The translations under genes and the position numbers were made by a program. Below, piece after piece: positions 36,116 through 44,070 of a stretch of DNA of 64,000 bases. Origin of the DNA: Polaribacter septentrionalilitoris (GTDB taxonomy: Bacteria; Bacteroidota; Bacteroidia; Flavobacteriales; Flavobacteriaceae). Numbering within the stretch: the stretch's first letter is position 1; every line of letters begins with the position of its first letter. Location of the stretch: assembly GCF_009832745.1 (NCBI RefSeq), contig NZ_VRMJ01000014.1:186001-250000 (forward strand), in the 5' to 3' direction. The notes below the pieces were generated by a model. The model was not told the origin of the DNA. It saw nothing but the letters and a program-made list of their open reading frames with translations, and made no database searches.

Positions 36116-36265
36116 GCTAATATAATTAAAAATCTTTTGATAAAAATTCGGCCAAAACAAAGTTTAGCAAATACTAAAAACACAGTTTCTAAAATTAAAA
36201 ATACGTTTGAGACTGTTAAAGATTTTAGACCAATTCGTTTTATTATTGATGTGGATGCTTATTAA
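36116..36265 (+). pseudogene. priA: Remnant of the 3' end of priA (primosomal protein N')
   Basis: A 49-codon open stretch ending in TAA, with no ATG and preceded directly by an in-frame stop. It encodes KNLLIKIRPKQSLANTKNTV, then KDFRPIRFIIDVDAY. This matches the C-terminal domain of PriA helicase, which ends in the pattern 'QILL....(30 residues)..VKWVLDVDP' in E. coli. The helicase and zinc-finger parts are absent: the fragment abuts the start of the divergent SDR gene. A complete priA must exist elsewhere, so this looks like a scar of rearrangement or a decayed copy. It lies on the same strand as the sigma-ald-rpsF block. Confidence 0.65.
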
Positions 36266-36360
36266 TACATACAAATTATATCAAAATAAAAATTTAGGCT
36301 AAAAATGTTAATTAATATTACTTTAATTTTTGATAAAAAAATACTTTAAGAAATGAAATT

Positions 36361-37581
36361 TTAAAAAATAGTATAACCTAAAATTACCGAAGTAGAATTA
36401 AAACTACTTTCTTTAGAAGCAAACTGATTTAAAAGATCTCTAGCAGTGTATGTTCTTAATTCAATACTAAACTTGTTGTTATATTTGTAACCTACTCCAA
36501 AAGCATAATTCATATCAGTTTCTATATCATAATTTAATGGTTTATTTACGTTAGTGCCAATTGATCTAATTTCTGATTTCATTGTAAAATTTGAAACTAA
36601 AAAAGTATTTACAAAAAATTTAGATTTATCGTTTAAATATATGTAGTGTCTAATACCAATTGGTACATCTATAGTACTGTAATTAATTGTGGCAGAGTTA
36701 TCAGCCTTGGTTATCCTATCAGTTAAATCATCATACATAGATGAGTAGGAAAGGTAGTTTGGATTTATTACAATAGCCCACTTATTGTTATTAAAACCCA
36801 ATACATACTCTGCTTCAACTCCTAAACTAAGCGCTAATTTGTTATTAAAACTTGCACTAAACCCAAGTTCTGAAATTGAAAAACCTAACAAATTAACATT
36901 TGCATTTAAACTTAAATTAAATTGTGCCTTGTACTTTTTAGTATTTTCCTTAATGTAGTTCACAAAATTGGCATTTTCACAATTATTATAATCTTCAAAT
37001 AATTTAACTAGTTTGCTACTTTTATACTCTAATTTTTTTATGCGATTTTCTTTAATATCGCTACATTTTAAATTGTCAAGTATTTGTTGCTTGTATCTTT
37101 CGTTTTTTTTGATGGTAAATCTATCTGAAGATAAAAAACTTTTAAAAACAAGTTGTTTTATATCGTCTATTTCATAAAAAAAACGAAGTAGACCTGGTTC
37201 AGAATATTTATAAAGACTTGCTTTCCCTTTTAGCAATACTTTTAAAAATAATTGTTCATCAGTAAATTTAACTTTTCTTGTTAAACTAAGCTCATTAGAA
37301 TTTTCACTAGATCTATCAATTTTAACAGTATGTCTCTCGTATTTAGAAATTTTATAAATTTCAAATTCTTTAACATTGCTTATTGTTGCAATATTTTCTG
37401 AACTATCTTTAGTTAGTTTATAGACAAAGCTTTTTGGATTATTAAGTAAATCTAAGTTTTTTATTAAACACTCTATTTTTTCTCCAGAATTGTTTATAAA
37501 ATATCCTTTTTCAAAAGAAGTTTGAGAAAAAAGGTTTAAAGTACAGACTAGTAAAAATGTAAATAATGGCGTCTTTTTCAT
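36361..37581 (-). CDS. Outer-membrane beta-barrel protein, unknown function
   Basis: A 406-residue exported protein. The start at 37581 gives signal peptide MKKTPLFTFLLVCTLNLFSQ; the ATG at 37605 would add eight residues. The N-terminal third (FEKGYFINNSGEKIECLIKN) is a small beta domain common in uncharacterised Flavobacteriaceae proteins. A helical linker follows (about 160-215), and the C-terminal part (about 220-406) shows alternating beta-strands with aromatic ends and the final VILGYTIF typical of an eight-stranded OmpW/PorT-like barrel. It is monocistronic. I cannot assign a function. Confidence 0.7.
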   Translation of the reverse strand: MKKTPLFTFLLVCTLNLFSQTSFEKGYFINNSGEKIECLIKNLDLLNNPKSFVYKLTKDSSENIATISNVKEFEIYKISKYERHTVKIDRSSENSNELSLTRKVKFTDEQLFLKVLLKGKASLYKYSEPGLLRFFYEIDDIKQLVFKSFLSSDRFTIKKNERYKQQILDNLKCSDIKENRIKKLEYKSSKLVKLFEDYNNCENANFVNYIKENTKKYKAQFNLSLNANVNLLGFSISELGFSASFNNKLALSLGVEAEYVLGFNNNKWAIVINPNYLSYSSMYDDLTDRITKADNSATINYSTIDVPIGIRHYIYLNDKSKFFVNTFLVSNFTMKSEIRSIGTNVNKPLNYDIETDMNYAFGVGYKYNNKFSIELRTYTARDLLNQFASKESSFNSTSVILGYTIF

Positions 37582-37689
37582 AATTTGATAGATAATTCTT
37601 TTCAAATGTAATAATATAAAATTTTATGTTTATTAAGTTTTTTATTTTTTTTAATACAAAAGCAACCTTTTTTAAACTCATGTAGTCTA

Positions 37690-37697
37690 TATATTTG
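37690..37697 (+). promoter_or_regulatory. -7 box of the ECF sigma operon
   Basis: TATATTTG matches TAnnTTTG. Transcription from about 37703 leaves roughly 23 nt before the TTG start at 37726, supporting that start. Confidence 0.5.
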
Positions 37698-37725
37698 TAA
37701 GGCAATAAAAACCAAATAAAGAGGC

Positions 37726-38283
37726 TTGAAAATTATCACTTTGCATAATCAAAAATCACTCATAAAAAGAGCGATAGATAACAACAGAGATGCACAACAG
37801 CAGTTGTTTGAGCAACATTCTCCTAAAATGATGGGGGTTTGTAGGCAATATGTAAAAGATTTGCATCATGCAGAAGATTTAATGTTGCAAGGCTTTTTAA
37901 AGGTTTTTACAAACTTACATAAATTCAAACACGAAGGTAGTTTTGAAGGTTGGATTCGCAGAATTATGGTGAATACTTGTATCTCTTACCTACGTAAAAA
38001 GAATGTGGTTGATTTATCTGATGAAGATTATGTTTTTAATGATGCAGCTACAGAAAGTTTAGAAAATACTTCTGTGGAAGACATTCAAAAACTGATAGAT
38101 CAATTACCAGAAGGTTACAAAATGGTTTTTAATTTATTCGCCATAGAAGGTTACAAACATTCAGAAATAGCAGCAAAACTCGAAATTTCTGAAAGTACGT
38201 CAAAATCGCAATTATTTAAAGCTCGTAAATTATTGCAAGAGAATTATAACAAAATGAATAAAACAATTCATGGAGACAAATAA
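37726..38283 (+). CDS. ECF RNA polymerase sigma factor
   Basis: A 185-residue sigma-70 family group 4 factor. Region 2 spans about residues 24-92 (HHAEDLMLQGFLKVFTNL, SFEGWIRRIMVNTCISYLRK), and region 4 about 118-172 (LPEGYKMVFNLFAIEGYKHS followed by an HTH with SKSQLFKARKLL). The start is TTG at 37726 (TTG AAA ATT), the only start that keeps the N-terminal helix. It is followed by a single-pass membrane protein whose gene overlaps it, and then by a barrel protein; this is the layout of a sigma/anti-sigma pair. Confidence 0.88.
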   Translation: MKIITLHNQKSLIKRAIDNNRDAQQQLFEQHSPKMMGVCRQYVKDLHHAEDLMLQGFLKVFTNLHKFKHEGSFEGWIRRIMVNTCISYLRKKNVVDLSDEDYVFNDAATESLENTSVEDIQKLIDQLPEGYKMVFNLFAIEGYKHSEIAAKLEISESTSKSQLFKARKLLQENYNKMNKTIHGDK

Positions 38284-39070
38284 AATGGATAAAAATATTA
38301 GAGAAAAGTTACAAGAGAGAACTTTTATGCCTTCTAATTCAGCTTGGGAACGTTTGTCTGTTCAATTAGATGAACAACCTGCTCAGAAAAGAAAAGGCTG
38401 GTTTTTTTATATCAGTATAGCAGCAAGTATTTTGTTATTGGTTTCTATAGGAATTCAATTACTTTCTAATAATCAAGAAGAAATTAAACCAAATCAGAAA
38501 GTAGTAAAATCACCAATAGATAAAATAGAAATTGATCGTAATATTGATAAGTTGGTGAATGAAATTCCTGTAGAAGAAGCCATTGTAAAAACTGATAAGA
38601 TAGAAGAGAAGACAACAACAAAAAAGAGTGATGTTATAACAAAAAAAATAGCAACCCCTAAAAAAAACAAAATTACTCCATCTTTTAAAGAAGAACAAGT
38701 AGTTGCAAAAGTTGAAAAAGAAAATATTAAAAGTGCGATTCCTGCTGAAATAAAGGAATCTAAAATATCAATACTAAAAAGAGATCCAAATAGTAGAATT
38801 AAAATTAATAGTGATGATTTATTGTATGCTGTAACTCATTCATCAACAGAGGTGAAAGAATATTATGCAAAACACAATCTTACTAGGGATGATGTTTTAA
38901 ATACGATTAAAAGTGAGCTCCAAAAATCGAATATAAAAATCAACCCAAATACAATTCTTGCAGAAGTAGAAAGAAATATTGGCGAAGAAGATTTTCAAAA
39001 CAATTTTATGAAAACCTTAAAAAACAAAATTTCAAATATAGCTACTGTTATAGCAAGTAGAAACGATTAA
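38270..39070 (+). CDS. Single-pass membrane protein, candidate anti-sigma factor
   Basis: A 266-residue protein whose ATG overlaps the sigma gene by 14 nt; the ATG at 38285 (MDKNIREKLQERTF) is an equally good start. A cytoplasmic N-terminal helix with NSAWERLSVQLDE precedes one membrane helix (about residues 46-65, GWFFYISIAASILLLVSIGI). The rest is a long Lys/Glu-rich periplasmic region with low complexity. It has no classical ZAS motif. Position and topology suggest it tethers or inhibits the sigma factor, but this is inferred. Confidence 0.7.
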   Translation: METNKMDKNIREKLQERTFMPSNSAWERLSVQLDEQPAQKRKGWFFYISIAASILLLVSIGIQLLSNNQEEIKPNQKVVKSPIDKIEIDRNIDKLVNEIPVEEAIVKTDKIEEKTTTKKSDVITKKIATPKKNKITPSFKEEQVVAKVEKENIKSAIPAEIKESKISILKRDPNSRIKINSDDLLYAVTHSSTEVKEYYAKHNLTRDDVLNTIKSELQKSNIKINPNTILAEVERNIGEEDFQNNFMKTLKNKISNIATVIASRND

Positions 39071-39093
39071 ATAACATTTAAATTTATAAAAAA

Positions 39094-40197
39094 ATGAAAA
39101 AAATAATACTAATATTAGTGTTGTTCAGCACAACTGTTGCCTTGTCACAAGAAAGAACATTTGAAAAAGAGGTTCTTAAAATTTCAAAAAGAATTGAGAA
39201 AATAACAAAAACTCAAAAAGATTCTCTAAAAATCAAAGTATTGACTATTGATAAACGTCTAGAAAAAGGTGAAATCACAAAGTCAACAGCAGATACATTA
39301 AAAAAAGAAGTGGCTGCATATCATGCAAGAAGAATCGAAAAATTGGTAGGAGAACAAGAGCGTATGCTACAATTATTGGTACAAGATAAAACCAATGGAA
39401 AAATAGCAAGTTCAGAAGAAAAGGAGGTTTTTGAAGACGATAATACATTTACCATTGGTAATAAAACTTTTCGATTAAATATTTCTGATGATAATAGAAA
39501 TTACAATGAAGAAAGAAGAAAGAAAAGATGGAGTGTGAAAAATAAAAGACAAAGAAGTACAACAACTCAATTTGTCTTTGCAATGGGTATTAATAATGTT
39601 TTAAATAATGACGATTTAAATTCATTAAACGATTCTAAGTATCAATTATGGCGATCTCGTTTTTACGAATTAGGATGGACCTGGAAAACTAGGTTTAGCA
39701 GAAAACCATCAAATTTCTATTTTAAATACGGAGTTTCTTTCCTTTGGAATAACTTACGTTTAGAAGGCAACAGAACCCATATTAAAAATGGTAATATGAC
39801 AGAAATTCAACCTTTTGCAAATCAATTGTCAGAAAGTAGATTACGTCATGTTCAAATGAATTTTCCTATACATTTAGAATGGGATTTCTCAAAAAATAAA
39901 ACTTCTAATAGTGGTTTTGTAAGAGATAGAACCAATGAATCAGTTCGTTTTGGAATAGGAGGATTTGTTGGTGTAAAACTAGGTACAAGACAATACCTTG
40001 AATATGAAAATGGAAGTGGAACTAGTGTAGAAGAAGTACAGTTTGATAATTTCAATATGAATACTGTTAATTATGGACTTAGTGCGTATTTGGGATATAG
40101 ATCTACAAGCTTTTATGTAAAATATGATTTGAACCCACTATTTAAAAACACACAAATTAGAAACATTTCTATGGGACTTAGATTAGATTTAGATTAA
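39094..40197 (+). CDS. Secreted coiled-coil/beta-barrel protein
   Basis: A 367-residue protein with signal peptide MKKIILILVLFSTTVALSQ. Residues about 20-110 are a charged coiled coil (EVLKISKRIEKITKTQKDSL) and about 155-367 form a beta-barrel that ends ISMGLRLDLD, a typical outer-membrane C-terminus. It starts 23 nt after the putative anti-sigma gene and belongs to the same operon. Homologous sigma/membrane/barrel trios occur in other Flavobacteriaceae; the role may be envelope homeostasis. Confidence 0.7.
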   Translation: MKKIILILVLFSTTVALSQERTFEKEVLKISKRIEKITKTQKDSLKIKVLTIDKRLEKGEITKSTADTLKKEVAAYHARRIEKLVGEQERMLQLLVQDKTNGKIASSEEKEVFEDDNTFTIGNKTFRLNISDDNRNYNEERRKKRWSVKNKRQRSTTTQFVFAMGINNVLNNDDLNSLNDSKYQLWRSRFYELGWTWKTRFSRKPSNFYFKYGVSFLWNNLRLEGNRTHIKNGNMTEIQPFANQLSESRLRHVQMNFPIHLEWDFSKNKTSNSGFVRDRTNESVRFGIGGFVGVKLGTRQYLEYENGSGTSVEEVQFDNFNMNTVNYGLSAYLGYRSTSFYVKYDLNPLFKNTQIRNISMGLRLDLD

Positions 40198-40290
40198 CAA
40201 ATTTTAGAAGTTAATACAGAATCATATTTAAAAGAAGAATACTATAGCAAAATAGTTAATAATTTACATAATTAATAAAAATAACAAGTA

Positions 40291-40326
40291 AAAACCTTTT
40301 TGTTGAATTTTAAACAAAAAGGTTTT
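40291..40326 (+). terminator. Hairpin terminator between the sigma operon and ald
   Basis: AAAACCTTTTTGTT (40291-40304), an 8-nt loop and AACAAAAAGGTTTT (40313-40326) form a perfect 14-bp stem. The T tract is only four bases. The ald promoter-like elements TTG (40303-40305) and TACATTTA (40326-40333) overlap it. Confidence 0.6.
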
Positions 40327-40360
40327 ACATTTACGTGCTTAAATACTCAATTTAGGCAAT

Positions 40361-41446
40361 ATGAAAATTGGAATTCCCAAAGAAATTAAAAACAATGAAA
40401 GTAGAGTAGGTATGACTCCTGCTGGTGTTTTTGAACTCACAAAAAACAAACACACTGTTTATGTACAATCCACTGCTGGTGAAGGAAGTGGTTTTTTTGA
40501 CAATGATTATTTAGAAGTAGGGGCAACTATTTTACCTACAATTAAAGATGTTTACAATCAAAGTGATATGATTGTAAAAGTAAAAGAACCTATAGCAGAA
40601 GAATATCCTTTAATACAAGAAAACCAGATTGTATTTACCTATTTTCATTTTGCGTCTAGTGAAGCATTAACAAAGGCAATGATAAAAAGCAAAGCCATTT
40701 GTATTGCCTACGAAACTGTAGAAGATGCTGATGGTACTTTACCTTTATTAACTCCAATGTCTGAAGTGGCAGGAAGAATGTCTATACAACAAGGAGCAAA
40801 ATACTTAGAAAAGCCAATTAAAGGAAAAGGAATTTTATTAGGAGGTGTTCCAGGAGTTAAACCAGGAAAAGTATTAATATTAGGTGCTGGAGTTGTTGGT
40901 GTACAAGCAGCAAAAATGGCTGCAGGTTTAGGTGCTCATGTTACCATTATGGATATCAATATGAAGCGTTTGCGTTATGTAAACGATGTTTTACCAAATC
41001 ATGTAGTTACAGAGTTTTCGAGTGAATATAGTATTAGAAAACACATCAAAACTCATGATTTAATTGTTGGAGGAGTATTGGTTAAAGGAGGAAAAGCTCC
41101 AAAATTAATCACTAGAGACATGTTAAAAGAGATGCATCCAGGTACAGTAATTGTTGATGTTGCTGTAGATCAAGGTGGTTGTTTTGAAACCACAAAAGCA
41201 ACAACACACGAAGATCCAACCTATATCATAGATGATGTTGTACATTATTGCGTTGCCAACATGCCAGGTGCTGTTCCATACACATCTACGATGGCGTTAA
41301 CTAATGTAACTTTGCCTTATATTTTAAAATTAGCAAAACTAGGTTGGGAAAAAGCTTGTGCTTCTGATGAAACTTTACACAAAGGCTTAAATATTGTGAA
41401 AGGAGATGTTGTTTATGAAGAAATTAACGAAGCTTTCGATTTGTAA
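40361..41446 (+). CDS. ald: Alanine dehydrogenase
   Basis: A 361-residue NAD-dependent enzyme interconverting L-alanine and pyruvate plus ammonia. Active-site residues line up with known alanine dehydrogenases: Arg15 (NNESRVGMTP), Lys75 (VKVKEP), His96 (FTYFHFASS), and the NAD-binding GAGVVGVQAAK Rossmann loop. VDQGGCFETTKATTHEDP and NMPGAVPYTS complete the substrate pocket. It lies just upstream of rpsF, a position it holds in many Flavobacteria. A divergent paralogue is encoded at 45838-47034. Confidence 0.93.
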   Translation: MKIGIPKEIKNNESRVGMTPAGVFELTKNKHTVYVQSTAGEGSGFFDNDYLEVGATILPTIKDVYNQSDMIVKVKEPIAEEYPLIQENQIVFTYFHFASSEALTKAMIKSKAICIAYETVEDADGTLPLLTPMSEVAGRMSIQQGAKYLEKPIKGKGILLGGVPGVKPGKVLILGAGVVGVQAAKMAAGLGAHVTIMDINMKRLRYVNDVLPNHVVTEFSSEYSIRKHIKTHDLIVGGVLVKGGKAPKLITRDMLKEMHPGTVIVDVAVDQGGCFETTKATTHEDPTYIIDDVVHYCVANMPGAVPYTSTMALTNVTLPYILKLAKLGWEKACASDETLHKGLNIVKGDVVYEEINEAFDL

Positions 41447-41511
41447 TTTTAACAAGATTAAATTGCTGAAAAATAGTTTTGTAAATTTAAATAAGATAAT
41501 TTAAAAGTTTG

Positions 41512-41519
41512 TATATTTG
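41512..41519 (+). promoter_or_regulatory. -7 box of the rpsF-rpsR-rplI operon
   Basis: TATATTTG followed by CAGCC, 32 nt before the rpsF ATG. The leader would be about 26 nt, too short for the S6:S18-binding leader RNA seen in some other phyla. No standard -33 TTTG is visible. Confidence 0.55.
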
Positions 41520-41551
41520 CAGCCTTAAAAATAAATTATAAATATTTAATT

Positions 41552-41890
41552 ATGAATCATTACGAAACTGTTTTCATTTTGAATCCCGTTTTATCTGATA
41601 CTCAGATAAAGGAAACAGTACAAAAGTTTAATGACTATTTGGTTTCTAAAGGTGCCGAAATGATTTCTAAAGAGGATTGGGGCTTAAAAAAATTAGCGTA
41701 TCCAATTCAAAAGAAAAAAAGTGGTTTTTATCACTTACTTGAGTACAAAGTAGCTGGAGAAGAGATTTCTTCTTTCGAGTTAGAATTTAGGAGAGATGAT
41801 AGCGTTATGCGTTATTTAACTGTTAAATTAGACAAACATGCTGCAGCTTGGGCTGAAAAAAGAAGAGAACGTAAAACTGCAAAAAACTAA
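41552..41890 (+). CDS. rpsF: 30S ribosomal protein S6 (bS6)
   Basis: A 112-residue bS6 with the usual start MNHYETVFILNPVLSD, the WGLKKLAYPIQKKKSGFYHLLEY core and FELEFRRDDSVMRYLTVKLD. It binds 16S rRNA as a heterodimer with bS18, whose gene follows 3 nt later. In Bacteroidota bS6, bS18 and bS21 together hold the 3' end of 16S rRNA and mask the anti-Shine-Dalgarno sequence. Confidence 0.96.
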   Translation: MNHYETVFILNPVLSDTQIKETVQKFNDYLVSKGAEMISKEDWGLKKLAYPIQKKKSGFYHLLEYKVAGEEISSFELEFRRDDSVMRYLTVKLDKHAAAWAEKRRERKTAKN

Positions 41891-41893
41891 GAA

Positions 41894-42190
41894 ATGGCAT
41901 CTATAGAACAACAAGCAAAAGGTGGTAAATCTGCTGACGTTAGATACTTAACGCCATTAGATATAGAAACTAAAAAAGAAGCGAAATACTGTAGATTTAA
42001 GAAGAAAGGTATCAAGTATATCGATTATAAAGATGCAGACTTCTTAATGTATTTAGTAAACGAACAAGGTAAAATTTTACCAAGACGTTTAACAGGGACA
42101 TCATTAAAATATCAACGTAAAGTTGCGCAAGCAATTAAAAGAGCGCGTCATTTAGCGTTAATGCCTTACGTTGGAGATATGTTAAAATAA
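41894..42190 (+). CDS. rpsR: 30S ribosomal protein S18 (bS18)
   Basis: A 98-residue bS18 with [40 protein letters not shown] and the [11 protein letters not shown] ending. Longer N-terminus than in E. coli, usual for the phylum. It partners bS6 on the platform of the 30S subunit. It is the second gene in the rpsF-rpsR-rplI operon. Confidence 0.96.
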   Translation: MASIEQQAKGGKSADVRYLTPLDIETKKEAKYCRFKKKGIKYIDYKDADFLMYLVNEQGKILPRRLTGTSLKYQRKVAQAIKRARHLALMPYVGDMLK

Positions 42191-42193
42191 TAA

Positions 42194-42198
42194 AGAGG
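42194..42198 (+). promoter_or_regulatory. Shine-Dalgarno sequence of rplI
   Basis: AAAGAGGT (42192-42199) differs from AAGGAGGT at one base and lies six bases before the rplI ATG (42205). Most genes in this window, and in Bacteroidota generally, have no such site. Confidence 0.6.
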
Positions 42199-42204
42199 TA
42201 GACC

Positions 42205-42651
42205 ATGGAATTGATATTAAAACAAGACGTAGAAAATTTAGGTTTTAAAGACGATGTTGTATCTGTGAAAAACGGATATGGTAGAAACTTTTTAATCCCT
42301 ACAGGACAAGCAATTTTAGCTACTTCTTCTGCTAAAAAAGTATTAGAAGAGAACTTAAAGCAAAGAGCTTATAAAGAAGCTAAATTAATTGAAGACGCTA
42401 ACAAAATAGCTGAATCAATTAAAGGATATGAAATCAAAATTTCAGCTAAAACTGGTTCAGGAGACAAATTATTTGGTTCTGTAAACAATATAGATTTAGC
42501 TGCTGCATTAGCAAAAGCAGGTACAGAAATCGACAAGAAATTTATTAAAGTTGTTGGAGGTTCTGTAAAAAGATTAGGTACTTATGAAGCATCTATAAGA
42601 TTACACAGAGCTGTAGTAGTAGATATTACCTTTGATGTAGTTGCTGAGTAA
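42205..42651 (+). CDS. rplI: 50S ribosomal protein L9 (bL9)
   Basis: A 148-residue bL9 with the N-terminal rRNA-binding motif MELILKQDVENLGFKDD and KNGYGRNFLIPTGQA, the long connecting helix and the C-terminal domain (SAKTGSGDKLFGSVNN). It stabilises the L1-stalk side of the 50S subunit. It ends the operon and is followed by a strong terminator. Confidence 0.96.
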   Translation: MELILKQDVENLGFKDDVVSVKNGYGRNFLIPTGQAILATSSAKKVLEENLKQRAYKEAKLIEDANKIAESIKGYEIKISAKTGSGDKLFGSVNNIDLAAALAKAGTEIDKKFIKVVGGSVKRLGTYEASIRLHRAVVVDITFDVVAE

Positions 42652-42672
42652 ATTTTACTTAAAAACATATAT

Positions 42673-42704
42673 AAAGCTCGTTAGAAATAACGAGCTTTTT
42701 TTTT
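42673..42704 (+). terminator. Terminator of the ribosomal protein operon
   Basis: AAAGCTCGTTA (42673-42683), a GAAA tetraloop and TAACGAGCTTT (42688-42698) form a perfect 11-bp stem with a T9 tract. Confidence 0.92.
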
Positions 42705-42760
42705 AAACTGAACTTGTTTCAGTTTTTTATAAATATAGACTATCAGCTAACAATCAATAA

Positions 42761-43231
42761 ATGAAATACAGACAACTCACCAAAGAACAATTTGAAAGTT
42801 TGCATCATGAATTTGCTCGTTTTTTAGCAAGTCAAAGTATTGATGTAAATGAATGGAATCAATTAAAAAAAGAGAAACCACATGTAGCTGAAGAAGAAAT
42901 GAACGTTTTTTCTGATGTAGTTTGGGATGATGTTCTTAATAGAACAAATTATGTAGAGCATTTCTCTAAGACTTCTGCAAATTTTTTTAAATGCGATGAA
43001 ACTGAAATACATAGAATTGTGGTAAAAGTAGATTGGGATATCAATTTATTAGAGCAGGAAGGTTTTGAATGGTTAATGAAAAATCCTATGGACAATTCTG
43101 TGGAGATCTTTAGAGGTTCTAAGTCATACAATTCAGAACGAAATACAGAAATTTTTGATTTGATTGAAAAAGGAAGTACTATTTCTAAAGGAGAAATCTA
43201 CGAATATTTCAATCAGTTAATTTCTGAATAA
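42761..43231 (+). CDS. DUF6495-like family protein
   Basis: A 156-residue soluble protein (MKYRQLTKEQFESLHHEFAR at the start, VKVDWDINLLEQEGFEWLMK mid-protein). Proteins of this family are found next to rplI in Flavobacteriaceae. No catalytic motif, signal peptide or membrane helix is visible. The function is unknown. It is separated from rplI by the operon terminator, so it has its own transcript, and ends at a hairpin repeat shared with the sirtuin gene. Confidence 0.65.
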   Translation: MKYRQLTKEQFESLHHEFARFLASQSIDVNEWNQLKKEKPHVAEEEMNVFSDVVWDDVLNRTNYVEHFSKTSANFFKCDETEIHRIVVKVDWDINLLEQEGFEWLMKNPMDNSVEIFRGSKSYNSERNTEIFDLIEKGSTISKGEIYEYFNQLISE

Positions 43232-43250
43232 TCATTGCTATTCACTTCTG

Positions 43251-43319
43251 GTCATTGAGAATGAAATGAAGCAATCTTAAAAAAAAGCGGATTACTTCGT
43301 CATTATTCTTCTGAATGAC
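43251..43319. repeat. Palindromic intergenic repeat (REP-like) and probable terminator
   Basis: Left arm 43251-43276 (GTCATTGAGAATGAAATGAA then GCAATC) and right arm 43289-43319 (GGATTACTTCGTCATTATTC then TTCTGAATGAC) are imperfect inverted copies of a GTCATTGCGA...GAAGCAATC element that is scattered through many Flavobacteria genomes. It lies between two convergent genes. The right arm runs into the sirtuin coding sequence and supplies its last five or six codons. Confidence 0.6.
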
Positions 43320-43995
43320 TCAATAATTCCAATAAAGTATTTGTTCCAGAACTGGCAACATCATTAATAATGGTTAAGTTATTAAAATCATTTTTAGAAA
43401 CAGAAGGCTTTGGATCTATAAAATAAATAGGTGTATTTGGTTTGATAAAGTTTACCAAACTTGCAGCAGGATAGACTTGCATAGAAGTTCCTATAATTAC
43501 TAAAATATCTGCTTTAGCAGTAATTTCGATAGCTTTATCAAGCATAGGAACCATTTCTCCAAACCAAACAATATGTGGTCTTAATTGATTTCCTTTAGAA
43601 CAAAGATCACCTAAGTTTAAATCTTTTTTCCAGTCTAAAACCAAATTTTCATCAACAGTACTTCTTACTTTTAATAATTCTCCGTGTAAATGAGTAACAT
43701 TTGTACTTGCAGCACGTTCATGTAAATCATCCACATTTTGAGTGATGATTTCTACATCAAAATACTTTTCTAATTCTACCAAATTATAATGTGCTTTGTT
43801 GGGAGAAACTTCTAACAATTGTTTTCTACGTTGATTGTAAAAATCAAAAACCAATTCTGGGTTTGCAGAAAAACCTTGAGGAGAAGCAACCTCCATCACA
43901 TCATGTCCTTCCCACAAACCATCAGCATCTCTAAAGGTTTTAATCCCACTTTCTGCTGAAATTCCTGCACCAGTTAATATAACGAGTTTTTTCAT
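43303..43995 (-). CDS. Sir2 family NAD-dependent deacylase, zinc-motif-lacking
   Basis: A 230-residue sirtuin. NAD-binding motifs LTGAGISAESGIKTFRDADG and ITQNVDDLHERA are intact, and the catalytic His104 lies in HLHGEL. Tyr53 and Arg56 (DFYNQRR) match the Y-x-x-R pair that recognises acidic acyl groups in class III (SIRT5/CobB-like) deacylases, so desuccinylase activity is plausible. The four zinc-binding cysteines are missing; Cys132 is the only Cys. This loss is usual for Bacteroidota members. The C-terminal LLSHSEE is encoded partly by the intergenic repeat. Confidence 0.88.
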   Translation of the reverse strand: MKKLVILTGAGISAESGIKTFRDADGLWEGHDVMEVASPQGFSANPELVFDFYNQRRKQLLEVSPNKAHYNLVELEKYFDVEIITQNVDDLHERAASTNVTHLHGELLKVRSTVDENLVLDWKKDLNLGDLCSKGNQLRPHIVWFGEMVPMLDKAIEITAKADILVIIGTSMQVYPAASLVNFIKPNTPIYFIDPKPSVSKNDFNNLTIINDVASSGTNTLLELLSHSEE

Positions 43996-44070
43996 AAATT
44001 AAAGTTTAGTATTCTTGTAAAAAGAGATCAAGAATGTTAAAAATAAGAATTAAATCATAAGTTTGTATTT

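Noticed and set aside
36089..36160. Longer start for the SDR gene
   Set aside because: It would bury the twin-arginine signal and overlap the priA remnant.
41520..41551. S6:S18-binding leader RNA before rpsF
   Set aside because: The predicted leader is only about 26 nt and lacks the required fold.
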